Numbered from the stretch's first letter, positions 39,623-47,858 are shown. The stretch is DNA of 64,000 nt from Algoriphagus lacus (GCF_003583985.1 NZ_QXML01000001.1:891801-955800); one strand, 5' to 3'. The notes: generated by a model from the letters alone, not told the origin. Translations and numbers: made by a program.

Positions 39623-40472
39623 AGTTGTTTTGAAATACTCTGACGTAATCTACAATCATGTGTTGTGGAAAGGTGGAAGTCCCGTCGGGTGAACCCGGCC
39701 AGTTTCCGCCCACAGCGATATTGAAGATAAAAAAGAAGCTTCTTCTAAATTCATCCAATTGTGCCGGAGTGGTGTCAATTACATGGTATTGCTTATTGTC
39801 GATAAACCACCGGATTGAGGTAGCATCCCATACGATCGAATACACATGAAATTTATCCGAAAGGGTGCCTGAGGCCAGGGAATATTCCCCTCCAAATTGT
39901 GCATGCTTGCCGTCATGTTCCCAATGGACAGTTCCATGAACGGTTTTTTCACGACCATTGCCACCAATCATTTCCATGATGTCAATTTCACCACAGGCTG
40001 GCCAGCTCACTGTGTCAAAATTGGAACCAAGCATCCAAAGTGCTGGCCAGATTCCTTGGCCTTTAGGCAATACCGCTCGGATGTCCACCCTGCCGTATCT
40101 AAACTGTTGTTTTCCTTTGGTGATGATTCTTGACGAGGTGTACTCTTTACCGCTAAAAGATTCTTTTTTAGCAGTGATGACCAAGTGGCCATTTTGAATG
40201 CTGGTGTTCTGAGGTCGGTAAAATTGAAGCTCATTGTTTCCCCATCCATTTTGGCCGTTTCCCGTTTCATGACTCCAGTTAGCTGAATTTAGCGTCGCTC
40301 CATCAAATTCATCCGCCCAAACCAAATTCATCCCAGGGTATGTATTGGGAGTACTCAATCCTTGAGTCGGGATGTTTACCGAATCTGCTGCGTCAATTTT
40401 AGGATTCTCTTCGGAAACACAGCCGGAGAGACCAAAAAAAAGGATTGGCGTCAATAAAAAGATATTTCTCAT
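39621..40472 (-). CDS. GH16 family beta-glucanase lipoprotein
   Basis: 283 residues. Lipoprotein signal FFGLSGC (Cys 18), so probably outer-membrane attached. The GH16 jellyroll starts LVWADEFDGATLNSANWSHE and carries the catalytic motif EIDIMEMIG with nucleophile E162, D164 and acid/base E167. WPALWMLG and GGNWPGSPDG are typical of laminarinase-like GH16 enzymes. It likely cuts beta-1,3 or mixed-linkage beta-glucans; exact specificity is inference. It is downstream of a surface lipoprotein gene with an intercistronic hairpin between them. Confidence 0.92.
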   Translation of the reverse strand: MRNIFLLTPILFFGLSGCVSEENPKIDAADSVNIPTQGLSTPNTYPGMNLVWADEFDGATLNSANWSHETGNGQNGWGNNELQFYRPQNTSIQNGHLVITAKKESFSGKEYTSSRIITKGKQQFRYGRVDIRAVLPKGQGIWPALWMLGSNFDTVSWPACGEIDIMEMIGGNGREKTVHGTVHWEHDGKHAQFGGEYSLASGTLSDKFHVYSIVWDATSIRWFIDNKQYHVIDTTPAQLDEFRRSFFFIFNIAVGGNWPGSPDGTSTFPQHMIVDYVRVFQNN

Positions 40473-40488
40473 AATTTCTTTAGGATAG

Positions 40489-40513
40489 CCCCTAGTGAGT
40501 GGATCACTAGGGG
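40489..40513 (-). other. Intercistronic stem-loop between the binding-protein and GH16 genes
   Basis: A perfect 10-bp stem CCCCTAGTGA / TCACTAGGGG with a 5-base loop. On the minus strand it is not followed by T, so it is unlikely to be a terminator for the operon and more likely an mRNA-stability or processing hairpin between the two genes. Confidence 0.7.
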
Positions 40514-40522
40514 TTTTGTGAA

Positions 40523-41923
40523 TCAGGCAGAAATCAATTTAAAAGTCCACCATACGCCGGTACCTGCTTGGATATTCAAGGTCATTTTTTTCACACCAGC
40601 CGTCTCAGTTAAGCTCACAACTTGATAGGTGACTTCCCCAGGGACTGCTACGTTCGGAAGTTCTCCGGCATTTACTGCCTTAGGAAGACCGACATGAGCA
40701 CCTTGCCCAATTAGTCTCAAAGTTCCTCCATCATACAGATAGGTGAATGTTCCTGTTCCATTGTGTGGAGCTTTTGGAGTGCCGCAGCCGTCCGCTGCAA
40801 TTCCCTGCCAAGCCTCTAGCCAAGTTTGAGCTCCCATGTCAATGCTAAATGCGCCGTTTTCAGCAAAGGTGTAGACATCGTCGAAGAAACAAGCTCTGGT
40901 CGCGACATCCGCGGTGGTATTGAACCACCATTCCCTGCTGCCCGCAGTTGGTCCAACACTCAGGGCACCTTCGACTGGTTCCATTTTCCATTTGCCCACA
41001 ATGGCGGCGCTGGCAGGAGGACCTGAGATCAATTTAAAATCCCACCATACTCCCGTACCAGCTTGTACTCTGAGAGTCATTCTTCTGGTATTGCCTGTTT
41101 TGGATTGATCGACAATTGTATAGGCGATCTGGTTTGCTACTGCTGCGCCATTTGAGATTTCACCTGCATTATTGACTTTGGCCAAGCCTACGTGAGCCCC
41201 CGAACCAATGAGGGTCAGAGTTGTACTGGTATAGGTATAGTTATAGGACTTGGAACCGTCGAAAGGTGATTTTGGAACCCCACATCCATCGGCGGCTACC
41301 CCTTGCCAGGTCTCCAACCAAGTAACTCCTCCCAAATTCATTTTGAAAGTTCCGTCATTATTGAAGGTGTAGGTATCGTCGAAAAAGCACGCCCTGGCAG
41401 AGACATCTCCTGCGGAGTTTTGCCACCACTCACTGCTTCCAGGACTAGGCCCTACTTTCATTGCTCCGGCTACCGGTTCCATGGTCCATGTTCCTGAAAT
41501 ATCAAAAGCTGGTCTGATTGAGGCCACCCTAAAAGAAATGTTTTCGGTGCTTTCGTTTCCATTGGTATCAGTGGCTTTGATGTCCAGGTTATAGTCACCC
41601 GGATCAAATCCACCTTTTACTTCTATGGTTATTTTTTGATTTTCTCCTGTCAATTCCTGTGAGCCTGATTTTACTGAGGCCCCGCCTTTGGTAATTGCAT
41701 AGGTAAAATTGGCTAAAGAGGTGATTCTGCCTTCATCCCTTCCATCTGAAACTGTAACTTCTATCTTGAAATCCTGTCCTTCAGTCAACCCGCTTGTGAT
41801 TGGACCCAAAGCAATGACCGGTGGGGTGTCTACAACGGGCACATCCGAGAATCCGTTGTCGCATGCCCAGGCGAATGCCGTCAGCATTCCCAAAGCTGTG
41901 ATTTTTAATATTGTTTTTTTCAT
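40523..41923 (-). CDS. Surface lipoprotein with an Ig-like domain and two tandem glycan-binding-like modules
   Basis: 466 residues from ATG 41923. Lipobox AFAWAC, Cys 21. An Ig/cadherin-like domain (about 35-135) is followed by two modules of about 159 residues (142-300 and 308-466) that align throughout: MEPVAGAMKVGP against MEPVEGALSVGP, ARACFFDDTYTF against TRACFFDDVYTF, TWLETWQGVAADGCG against TWLEAWQGIAADGCG. Both end VQAGTGVWW or IQAGTGVWW. Such modules occur in surface proteins of Bacteroidota beta-glucan (laminarin-type) loci, so glycan binding is a reasonable inference. The GH16 gene follows in the operon. Confidence 0.82.
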   Translation of the reverse strand: MKKTILKITALGMLTAFAWACDNGFSDVPVVDTPPVIALGPITSGLTEGQDFKIEVTVSDGRDEGRITSLANFTYAITKGGASVKSGSQELTGENQKITIEVKGGFDPGDYNLDIKATDTNGNESTENISFRVASIRPAFDISGTWTMEPVAGAMKVGPSPGSSEWWQNSAGDVSARACFFDDTYTFNNDGTFKMNLGGVTWLETWQGVAADGCGVPKSPFDGSKSYNYTYTSTTLTLIGSGAHVGLAKVNNAGEISNGAAVANQIAYTIVDQSKTGNTRRMTLRVQAGTGVWWDFKLISGPPASAAIVGKWKMEPVEGALSVGPTAGSREWWFNTTADVATRACFFDDVYTFAENGAFSIDMGAQTWLEAWQGIAADGCGTPKAPHNGTGTFTYLYDGGTLRLIGQGAHVGLPKAVNAGELPNVAVPGEVTYQVVSLTETAGVKKMTLNIQAGTGVWWTFKLISA

Positions 41924-41980
41924 GGGTTTATTTTTTCGGAAAGATCTTTTTAATCCTCTCGCTACCCAAAAAGCCGACAT

Positions 41981-42031
41981 CTACATGTATTCATCAATTC
42001 TCAAAAACCACTACATCAAAATTTCATCAAT
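41981..42031. promoter_or_regulatory. Direct repeats in the divergent intergenic region
   Basis: CTACAT occurs at 41981-41986 and 42011-42016, and TTCATCAAT at 41990-41998 and 42023-42031, so the two half-units are repeated about 30-33 bases apart, close to three helical turns. They lie between the binding-protein gene and the regulator gene and could be regulator binding sites. Confidence 0.4.
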
Positions 42032-42054
42032 CGGGAAAAAATTCCTCCATTTGC

Positions 42055-42062
42055 TACATTTG
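42055..42062 (+). promoter_or_regulatory. Promoter -7 element of the SusR-like regulator
   Basis: TACATTTG is a perfect TAnnTTTG match 64 bases before the ATG at 42126. The -33 region is not recognisable. Confidence 0.5.
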
Positions 42063-42125
42063 AGCACTTTTAAGAGTTTTATTTATTGCTCACAACAGAG
42101 TGGAATATGAAAAAAACGGGCCTTG

Positions 42126-45020
42126 ATGAGAAATAGACTGCTTGGCTTATTGCTGATTGGATATTCCGTTTTTGCCACGATTTTTCAAGAGGTCAAAGGG
42201 CAAAATTTGAAGGAATTTCAGGGCCTTCCGTTTATCACCAATCACGAAGCCCTGACTTACCATGCCGGAATTCAGAATTTCGATATCATTCAGGATGATC
42301 TGGGAAGAATCTTCGTGGCTAATAATTTGGGACTTCTTGAATTTGATGGGAAATCCTGGGCTAGATATGGACTGAATAACACCAAGGTGAGGTCGGCGTT
42401 TTTGGGTTCCGACAAGAAGATCTACGTAGGCAGTCAGGCAGATTTCGGATTCCTTTCCCATGATGGCCAGGGAAATTTGGCCTATACCTCTCTTGCGGAT
42501 AGCCTGCCAAAAGGTCTTCGTGATTTTGATGAAACCTGGAGAGTTTTTGGAATGGATAAGTTCATTTACTTCTGCACGTTTACAAGAATCTACGTGTATG
42601 ACGGTAAAGTACTTCGCGCTTTGGATCCAGGAAGAAGAATGGACATTTCTTTTCAGGTAGATAACCAGCTCTACACTCAGATTCCCGGTGAAGGCCTTTT
42701 TCAAGTTAACTCAGACCGGTTTGAACCGATCAGAAACGGAGATTTTTTCAAGGATAAAAGAGTGTCTAATATCCTCAGCTATGACCGAGACAGATGGTTA
42801 ATAACGACATTTTCCCATGGGATTTTCCTTTATGACGGGGAAGTCCGCCCTTTTCAAATTGAAAGCGGAGAATGGAAAAATGAATTTCTAATTAATTACA
42901 GCACTCGGCTTAGAAACGGAAGTATAGCGCTAGCCACCCAGAATGCCGGTCTTTTTGTCCTTGATAAGGAAGGAAATCTGTTGGATCATCTGGACAAAGA
43001 TTCAGGATTGCAGGATCTGACCATCAATTTCATTTTCGAAGATAGTCAAAGCGGTCTTTGGTTGGCAATGAACAATGGATTGGCTAGGGTAGAGCTATCC
43101 TCCCCTTTTTCGGTCATTGATGATCGGATGGGACTTACCGGGGCGGGATATGCAGCTTTGAAATTGGATGATGTTATTTATTTGGGCACCAACAATGGGC
43201 TTTTTCTGTGGAAGAACGGAAAGATTTCCTTTGTAAAAGGGACGGAGGGCCAAGTGTACTCTATTCAGGAAGTCCGAGGAAAAGTGGTGCTGAATCACCA
43301 TAATGGTACTTTTCTAATTGAGAATGATGGGGCAGTTCAGATTTCCTCAGTTCAGGGGGCTTGGATTCTAAAGCAGCACCCCAAGCAATCAGACTATTAT
43401 ATTCAAGGAACTTATACGGGGCTCAGCCTGCTCAAATGGCAAAATGGGTCGCTTTCATTTGTTAAAAAAATCAAAGGCTTCGGGGAATCTTCCAGGGTGA
43501 TGGAGTTTGAGGATACTACCCTTTGGGTCGCACATGGATACAAAGGAGTTTTTAAACTCAAGTTGAGCGATGATCTGTCTGAGGTAGTGGAAACAAAGCT
43601 GTACAACAGCGCCCAGGGGTTTCCAAATAATGATTTGATCAATGTTTTTAAAGTGAATAGCCGTTTGCTTTTTACTGCGAATGGCGGATTTTATGGCTAC
43701 GCTTCGGAGGAAGATCGGTTTAGCCCACTTTCGGAATTTAATGATCTATTTGGCTATGGTACTGTGGTGGCAGACTTAGAGCCGGATGAGTTGGGGAATA
43801 TTTATTTTATTGAACAATCCCGGTTGGGGGTAATCAAACCCCAACAGAACCATCAGTTGAGTCTGAATTACTCCTCGTTCAACAAGGTTAAAAGACTGTG
43901 GAATGACGACTTGGCCAATGTGATCGTTTTGGACAATCAGAATATTTTGATTGGAGGTAAACAGGGCTTTATTCATTACCATCCATCCTTGGATCTTCCC
44001 AGAGCCGATGGACCTAAAGTATTTTTCAGGCAAATCAGAAACCAGGGGAAGGAGTCACAAGTGATTTTCTCCGGCCATGGGTTGTCCAATCAACCCAATG
44101 CCACTTTGGAAGAAACCACCTTTTCCTACTCCCAGAATTCTTTCTTTTTTGAGTTTGGATCAGCTCATTTCGAAAGCGGGGAAGAAATTCACTATCAATA
44201 TTTGCTTGAAAACTATGAGGAAGAATGGTCCCCTTGGACCTCGGAAATCAAAAAGGAGTACACTAACCTGAGGGAAGGTGATTATGTATTTAAAGTAAGG
44301 TCTAAGACCGTTTTTGATGAGGTCAGTCCACCGGTGGAGTTCCGGTTTACGGTGAAGCCCCCCATTTATCGATCAGTTTTTGCCTATGCAGTTTATGCGT
44401 TTTCCTTATTTGCCTTTCTTTTTGTGGGATTTAAGTGGCTCGATAGGCGTCATAAAAAGCAAACCCTGAAGCTTGAGCAGGAGAAGGACTTGGAATTAAG
44501 GCAAAAAGATGATGTCATCGAGACCATCACACTTCAATCCGAGCAGGAAATCATGAGGCTAAAAAATGATCAACTTCAATCCCAAATTGAATTTAAAAAC
44601 CAGGAGTTGACTTCATCGGCCATGAATTTGATTCAGAAGAACAAGCTGCTCAATACCATTAAAGGTTCCTTAAAGAATCTGATGGAGGAGAATAAAAGCA
44701 ATGAATTGAATGCTCAACTCAGCCGCTTAGTAAGATCCATCGATAAAGATCTGGAGGGTGTGGAAGATTGGTCTGCTTTTGCCGAAAGTTTTGATCAGGT
44801 CCATGGAAGATTTATCACTCGCCTAAAAGAAAAATTCCCTGAACTCACACCCCAAGAAATCAAATTCAGCGCCTACATCCGAATGAATCTCAATACCAAA
44901 GAAATAGCCAATTTGTTGGGGATTTCTGTCCGGGGAGTCGAGATAGGAAGATACCGGGTGAGGAAAAAGCTAGGCTTAGCCAGGCAGGATAGCTTGAGTG
45001 ATTTTTTATTGAGGTTCTGA
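42126..45020 (+). CDS. Membrane-spanning propeller sensor with Y_Y_Y domain and LuxR-type HTH (SusR-like)
   Basis: 964 residues. After a signal or anchor segment, residues about 30-655 are seven-bladed-propeller-type repeats as in two-component regulator propellers (DLGRIFVANNLGLLEFDG, DSQSGLWLAMNNGLARVE). A triple-tyrosine domain (about 660-745; YQYLLENYEEEWSPW) precedes one membrane helix (about 752-776). A coiled coil follows, and the C-terminal 60 residues carry a helix-turn-helix: LTPQEIKFSAYIRMNLNTKE, then LLGISVRGVEIGRYRVRKK. There is no kinase or receiver domain. The architecture resembles SusR-type one-component glycan sensors, and the neighbours (GH16, binding lipoprotein) fit that role. 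Confidence 0.88.
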   Translation: MRNRLLGLLLIGYSVFATIFQEVKGQNLKEFQGLPFITNHEALTYHAGIQNFDIIQDDLGRIFVANNLGLLEFDGKSWARYGLNNTKVRSAFLGSDKKIYVGSQADFGFLSHDGQGNLAYTSLADSLPKGLRDFDETWRVFGMDKFIYFCTFTRIYVYDGKVLRALDPGRRMDISFQVDNQLYTQIPGEGLFQVNSDRFEPIRNGDFFKDKRVSNILSYDRDRWLITTFSHGIFLYDGEVRPFQIESGEWKNEFLINYSTRLRNGSIALATQNAGLFVLDKEGNLLDHLDKDSGLQDLTINFIFEDSQSGLWLAMNNGLARVELSSPFSVIDDRMGLTGAGYAALKLDDVIYLGTNNGLFLWKNGKISFVKGTEGQVYSIQEVRGKVVLNHHNGTFLIENDGAVQISSVQGAWILKQHPKQSDYYIQGTYTGLSLLKWQNGSLSFVKKIKGFGESSRVMEFEDTTLWVAHGYKGVFKLKLSDDLSEVVETKLYNSAQGFPNNDLINVFKVNSRLLFTANGGFYGYASEEDRFSPLSEFNDLFGYGTVVADLEPDELGNIYFIEQSRLGVIKPQQNHQLSLNYSSFNKVKRLWNDDLANVIVLDNQNILIGGKQGFIHYHPSLDLPRADGPKVFFRQIRNQGKESQVIFSGHGLSNQPNATLEETTFSYSQNSFFFEFGSAHFESGEEIHYQYLLENYEEEWSPWTSEIKKEYTNLREGDYVFKVRSKTVFDEVSPPVEFRFTVKPPIYRSVFAYAVYAFSLFAFLFVGFKWLDRRHKKQTLKLEQEKDLELRQKDDVIETITLQSEQEIMRLKNDQLQSQIEFKNQELTSSAMNLIQKNKLLNTIKGSLKNLMEENKSNELNAQLSRLVRSIDKDLEGVEDWSAFAESFDQVHGRFITRLKEKFPELTPQEIKFSAYIRMNLNTKEIANLLGISVRGVEIGRYRVRKKLGLARQDSLSDFLLRF

Positions 45021-45138
45021 TACCATCCTTTTTACGAGTTCTTCCGGATCGATAAAAAAAATATCATATTGAATATCAATGGTTTAAAAAATAAAACTCG
45101 TTTTTATTTCAATCAATGAAAACCTTTTGGTAGATTTA

Positions 45139-45152
45139 AATGTATATACATT
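45139..45152. promoter_or_regulatory. Palindromic operator candidate upstream of the MarR gene
   Basis: AATGTATATACATT is a perfect 14-base palindrome 20 bases before the MarR ATG. A near copy (TGTCTATACA, 9 of 10 core bases) lies before yceI. A possible TTTTG -33 element ends at 45129, so the operator would sit within the promoter. MarR proteins usually bind such palindromes near their own promoters. Confidence 0.65.
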
Positions 45153-45172
45153 AATATTAAATGTAAATAAAA

Positions 45173-45625
45173 ATGGGAAAGATAGAAGACGCCATTCAGC
45201 AGCGGGAATTTAAAGATCCTTTCAACAAAGCGGTGGTAAATCTCCTCTTTACTCAAAGCTATCTGGTGACTGCACAGCATTCGCTTTTCAAGCCTCACGA
45301 TCTATCCCCTGAACAATACAATGTCCTTCGGATTCTTAGAGGTCAAAACGGAGTTCCGACAACGGTCTCTTCCATTCAGGATCGGATGCTTAACAAGATG
45401 TCAAATGCTTCACGATTGGTTGAAAAGCTGAAAATGAAAAACTTGGTAAAGCGGGAGGAATGTCCCAGCGACCGGCGGCAAGTAGATGTCTTGATCACTG
45501 AAAAAGGCCTTGAATTGCTAAAACAACTGGAAGTACAGGTCGAGGAAAGTAACAAGCAATTTGTAAACCTTACCGAATCAGAAGCTATCCTTCTTAATGA
45601 CTTGCTGGATAAGCTTAGGGGATAA
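45173..45625 (+). CDS. MarR family transcriptional regulator
   Basis: 150 residues. The winged helix lies at about 40-110, with YNVLRILRGQNGVPTTVSSI, SNASRLVEKLKMKNLVKREE and the wing CPSDRRQVDVLITEKGLELL. MarR proteins are usually repressors released by phenolic ligands or oxidants. Cys in EECPSDRR is a possible redox site. The cassette of yceI, a dioxygenase and a carboxylesterase downstream suggests regulation of electrophile or quinone detoxification, as for Bacillus MhqR; that is inference. Confidence 0.92.
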   Translation: MGKIEDAIQQREFKDPFNKAVVNLLFTQSYLVTAQHSLFKPHDLSPEQYNVLRILRGQNGVPTTVSSIQDRMLNKMSNASRLVEKLKMKNLVKREECPSDRRQVDVLITEKGLELLKQLEVQVEESNKQFVNLTESEAILLNDLLDKLRG

Positions 45626-45644
45626 AAAAATTTAATTGAATAGA

Positions 45645-45654
45645 TGTCTATACA
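45645..45654. promoter_or_regulatory. Second operator candidate, upstream of yceI
   Basis: TGTCTATACA differs by one base from the core TGTATATACA of the palindrome at 45139-45152. It lies 47 bases before the yceI ATG and 20 bases after the MarR stop. Confidence 0.55.
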
Positions 45655-45700
45655 AATAATGTTAAAACAAATCAAACACTAAACTAAAACACAATAAATT

Positions 45701-46255
45701 ATGAGCACCACAAAATGGATTATCGACCCTACTCACTCTGAGGTTTCTTTCAAAGTAAAGCACTTGGTGATTTCTACCGTAACCGGTTATTTCAGAAAGT
45801 TTGAAGGCAGCGCAGAAAGCACTTCAGATGATTTCGAAGGAGCTACTGTAGCATTTTCCGCTGACATTGACAGCATCGACACCAATCAGGCAGACAGAGA
45901 CGGTCACTTGAAATCTGCGGATTTCTTTGATGCAGCAAATCATCCTAAACTTTCTTTCTCCGGCAAAGTATCCAAAAATGGAGGAGACTATAAATTGCTC
46001 GGTGACTTGACCATCAGAGGAAACAAGCATGCGGTGGAATTGGACATAGATTTCGGCGGCGTGACTGGTGATCCTTATGGACAAACTAAGGCTGGATTTG
46101 AAATGGAAGGTAAAATCAGCCGTAAAGAATTCGGTTTGACTTGGTCAGCCATGACCGAGGCTGGAAATGTAGTAGTCAGTGATCAGGTAAGACTGATTCT
46201 AAACGTACAATTGGTAAAGCAAGTCGTCAATGAAATGGCGGAGGCCACAGCCTAA
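45701..46255 (+). CDS. YceI family protein without signal peptide
   Basis: 184 residues with the complete YceI lipocalin-like fold: WIIDPTHSEVSFKVKHLVIS, SAESTSDDFEGATVAFSAD, ADRDGHLKSADFFDAANHPK, and SRKEFGLTWSAMTEAG. YceI proteins bind polyisoprenoids such as quinone or isoprenol tails. E. coli YceI is periplasmic; here no signal peptide is visible, so a cytoplasmic place is likely. It follows the MarR gene after 75 bases and ends in a terminator. Confidence 0.93.
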   Translation: MSTTKWIIDPTHSEVSFKVKHLVISTVTGYFRKFEGSAESTSDDFEGATVAFSADIDSIDTNQADRDGHLKSADFFDAANHPKLSFSGKVSKNGGDYKLLGDLTIRGNKHAVELDIDFGGVTGDPYGQTKAGFEMEGKISRKEFGLTWSAMTEAGNVVVSDQVRLILNVQLVKQVVNEMAEATA

Positions 46256-46260
46256 TCCCT

Positions 46261-46287
46261 AAAAGCTGCCTCCTGGCAGCTTTTTTT
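46261..46287 (+). terminator. Rho-independent terminator after yceI
   Basis: Perfect 10-bp stem AAAAGCTGCC / GGCAGCTTTT with a TCCT loop and a run of seven T in all. It separates yceI from the downstream dioxygenase gene, so those two may be partly uncoupled. Confidence 0.9.
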
Positions 46288-46303
46288 AATTAAATTAAAC
46301 GCT

Positions 46304-47254
46304 ATGAGACCTTTAATCACCGGTATACATCACATCACTGCGATTGCCGGAAATCCACAGAAAAACATCGATTTCTACACTGGGATCCTGGGGTTGAGAC
46401 TGGTGAAAAAGACCATAAACTTCGATGCTCCTGATGTTTATCACTTCTACTTCGGCGATGAATTGGGTAGGCCAGGCACGGTATTTACAACCTTTCCTTT
46501 TACTGGGGCCCGAAGAGGGACCAAAGGAACTGGCGAGGTGACCTACACGGCTTTTTCCATCGGAAAAGATTCGCTTGACTATTGGGTGGAGCGATTGGGG
46601 AAATTCGGAATTGCTGTTTCTGATATACAGACCAGGTTTGGAGAGCGGCTGATCCGATTTGAAGACCATGACAGCATGGGCATTGAGCTGGTGGCCAATG
46701 ATCAGGATGATCGTCCGGGGTGGACTTACGGACATATTCCGGCTGTGCATTCGATTCGAGGATTTTACGGAGCAACGCTTAACCTCCGAGCTAGGGAACT
46801 GACCGAAAATCTCCTGACCCGTCACATGGATTATAAGTTTATCGGACAGGAAGGGGAGCGATTTCGATATGGAACTAATGGTAAACCCGGTGATATCGTA
46901 GACATAGTGGTGGATAAAACAGCCAACAGGGGGATGCAGTCTGCAGGAACTGTTCACCACATCGCTTTCCGAACTGCCAACACCACGACTCAACTAGCCA
47001 TTCAGGAAATTCTGATGCAAAACGGCTACATGGTCACCGAGGTGAAAGACAGAAACTATTTCAAGTCAATTTACTTCCGTGAGCCCGGAGGAGTACTTTT
47101 CGAGATAGCAACAGATGAACCTGGATTTGCCATTGATGAAGATGAAGCTCATTTGGGCGAGTTGATTAAGCTACCGGATTGGGCGGAGACAAGCAGAGAG
47201 AAGATCGAGCGGAACTTGACTCCTGTAAAACTCAAGTTTGAAGATTATGTCTGA
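46304..47254 (+). CDS. Ring-cleaving dioxygenase, VOC family (MhqO/MhqA-like)
   Basis: 316 residues with two vicinal-oxygen-chelate modules, each a pair of beta-alpha-beta-beta-beta units. Metal-ligand candidates are H9 or H10 (GIHHITAI), H218 or H219 (TVHHIAFRT) and E267 (VLFEIATDEPG). Its length and layout match Bacillus MhqO and MhqA, which are thought to cleave hydroquinone or catechol rings. The substrate is inferred from family. The carboxylesterase gene overlaps its last 8 bases. Confidence 0.88.
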   Translation: MRPLITGIHHITAIAGNPQKNIDFYTGILGLRLVKKTINFDAPDVYHFYFGDELGRPGTVFTTFPFTGARRGTKGTGEVTYTAFSIGKDSLDYWVERLGKFGIAVSDIQTRFGERLIRFEDHDSMGIELVANDQDDRPGWTYGHIPAVHSIRGFYGATLNLRARELTENLLTRHMDYKFIGQEGERFRYGTNGKPGDIVDIVVDKTANRGMQSAGTVHHIAFRTANTTTQLAIQEILMQNGYMVTEVKDRNYFKSIYFREPGGVLFEIATDEPGFAIDEDEAHLGELIKLPDWAETSREKIERNLTPVKLKFEDYV

Positions 47255-47858
47255 AATCAAAAGAAAAGGGCTACCTCTTGACCAAGCCAAAAAGGTTATT
47301 GTTATGATCCATGGGCGTGGCGGTACCGCTGAAAGCATTCTTTCGCTGGTTCCCCATCTCAATCTGACCGATTATGCAATTTTGGCGCCTCAGGCGAACG
47401 GAAATACCTGGTATCCGTTTGGTTTTATGGCCTCAGATGAAGGCAACTTTGTTGCGTTGGAATCGTCTTTAAGGAAAATTGAAGAAATAGTTGAAGAAGT
47501 AACTGGCGCAGGAATAGCACCTGAAAACATCTATCTACTTGGATTTTCTCAAGGCGCTTGTTTGAGCTTGGAGTTTGCAGCGCGACATGCGAAAAGGTTG
47601 GGAGGAGTGGTGGCCTTTACCGGTGGGCTGATCGGAGAGAAACTCAAACCTGAAAATTATTCAGGTGATTTTGAGGGTACTTCCATTTTCATCGGTAGCA
47701 GTGATCGGGACTTTCACGTCCCGGCAAAAAGAATTAATGAATCAGCTGAGCTCCTGAGAAAAATGGGAGCAGAGGTTACAGTTAAGCTATTTGACGACCC
47801 GGATCACACGATCCGAGCCGAAGAGATAAAATGGGTAAACCAAAAGATTTTCATATGA
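47247..47858 (+). CDS. Carboxylesterase/phospholipase family hydrolase (MhqD-like)
   Basis: 203 residues from ATG 47247, which overlaps the dioxygenase stop (ATGTCTGA). Alpha/beta hydrolase: HGRGGTAES near residue 22, nucleophile S101 in LLGFSQGACLS, an Asp in GSSDRDFHVP (D153 or D155) and H187 in DDPDHTIRAEE. It resembles MhqD, which lies with MhqO in the Bacillus quinone-stress regulon. A longer start (TTG 47238) is less likely. Confidence 0.88.
   Translation: MSEIKRKGLPLDQAKKVIVMIHGRGGTAESILSLVPHLNLTDYAILAPQANGNTWYPFGFMASDEGNFVALESSLRKIEEIVEEVTGAGIAPENIYLLGFSQGACLSLEFAARHAKRLGGVVAFTGGLIGEKLKPENYSGDFEGTSIFIGSSDRDFHVPAKRINESAELLRKMGAEVTVKLFDDPDHTIRAEEIKWVNQKIFI

Noticed and set aside
40489..40513. 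Hairpin as a Rho-independent terminator of the binding-protein gene
   Set aside because: On the coding (minus) strand it is not followed by a T tract.
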